Shown piece by piece: positions 19,369 to 20,000 of a stretch of DNA of 20,000 nucleotides. Positions within the stretch are counted from its first letter, which is position 1. Every line of letters starts with the position of its first letter. The notes beneath the pieces were generated by a model, which was not told the DNA's origin, did not search any database, and saw nothing but the letters and a program-made list of their open reading frames with translations. The stretch covers positions 222,030 through 242,029 of the forward strand of contig KV908558.1 of NCBI GenBank assembly GCA_002005505.1, in the 5' to 3' direction. Source of the stretch: Botryococcus braunii. Lineage: Eukaryota > Chlorophyta > Trebouxiophyceae. The translations under genes and the position numbers were made by a program.

Positions 19369-20000
19369 TGGCTTTTGAGGATTAGTCCTACTTGGGTCTG
19401 GAACCTTTCCCAGAACCTTATAGTGAGCATCGCTGGAGAGGGCCCTAGTGTTTGCATTGAACAGTCCCGCTGATACTCCTCCCTCATCACACCCTCCAGA
19501 AAGACATTTCCACCTGTCAAATAGAGAGAACACAAGAGCTTCACACATCCAAAGATTGCCTACTAGATTGGGTGTTGTCATTTTTGACCTAGGGATTTGT
19601 AGTACTTTAAAAAGCTTATAGGCCTTACTATAAGCCGTTGAAGAGTCTTACTGCGCAAAGATCCCCTAAGTCTGAAAGTTTGCACATGGTCTTTCTTTTG
19701 AACGGCTATCGTTGTGAAATGGTGGAGCTGGTATAGTGGTGTGTCTATTCCTGGATGGACTTGCCACTTTGCATTGCGTCGCCTTGCTCGAATTGTGGCT
19801 GCGTGAAATGCTTTGAGGGGTCCTGTGTTAGGCTGGCCGCTGGTGTAGGCGCTCCTCTTCTTCCTCATTATTGAATACCACACTATTGGACTTCGGACTG
19901 CAGGCTCTGGTGTACTCATGTTCTTTTAGGTGTTGATCCTCCTTGGGAACTGTTGCATACCTGCTGGCTCTGTGTCTGGTATGTTGGACCCCACTTCGCA
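19369..20000. other. 3' flank of the UGT gene
   Basis: Presumed 3' UTR and downstream DNA. No AATAAA was seen in the first 200 bp, so the polyadenylation site is unknown. The longest open frames are antisense, under 115 codons and without motifs. Nothing else is supported. Confidence 0.5.

Overview
Eukaryotic nuclear DNA. The supported coding sequence is split by GT-AG introns of about 400-1300 bp, there is no operon-like packing, and a large share of the window is simple-sequence DNA (CT, CA/GT, GA, TA, poly-C/poly-G). Lineage is not settled. The best gene is a UDP-glycosyltransferase of the membrane-anchored, animal-type GT1 group. Its last three exons split the protein about where I recall vertebrate UGT genes splitting it, so a marine invertebrate, a holozoan protist or a microsatellite-rich alga all remain possible. 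No tRNA, rRNA, CRISPR array or prokaryotic gene was seen.

Layout. 1-2856: the 3' part of a plus-strand gene of unrecognised family. One exon (about 1103-1330) and a terminal exon (2606-2856) join in frame. They are surrounded and separated by long CT/CA/GA arrays, and the gene starts upstream of the window. 2857-7095: no supported gene, but several small structured sequences (tandem duplications, a 25-bp-arm hairpin, a perfect 26-bp palindrome) and a (TG)39 tract. 7096-9740: a 2.6 kb block of nearly continuous microsatellites, including a 281-nt pure pyrimidine run and a 37-nt C run. Inside it, a 403-bp element with 32-bp terminal inverted repeats sits in a (TA)n array. 9741-12085: unique sequence without a supported gene; it may hold the first exon of the next gene.

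12086-19368: the UDP-glycosyltransferase gene on the plus strand, eight coding exons, 546 residues recovered plus a missing signal-peptide exon. All junctions keep frame. The acceptor-binding half carries the Ser-His catalytic motif and the donor-binding half carries the THGG and GDQPDN motifs. A membrane segment follows, and then an unusual second hydrophobic segment at the C-terminus. Its introns carry a 191-bp MITE-like inverted-repeat element, two long (TG)n tracts, a G-rich block, and a decayed tandem copy of the start of exon 7 with its own splice acceptor. 19369-20000 is 3' flank.

The two genes have no evident functional link. The most unusual content is the repeat biology: an element nested in (TA)n, a second MITE-like element, and the dead duplicated exon inside the glycosyltransferase gene.
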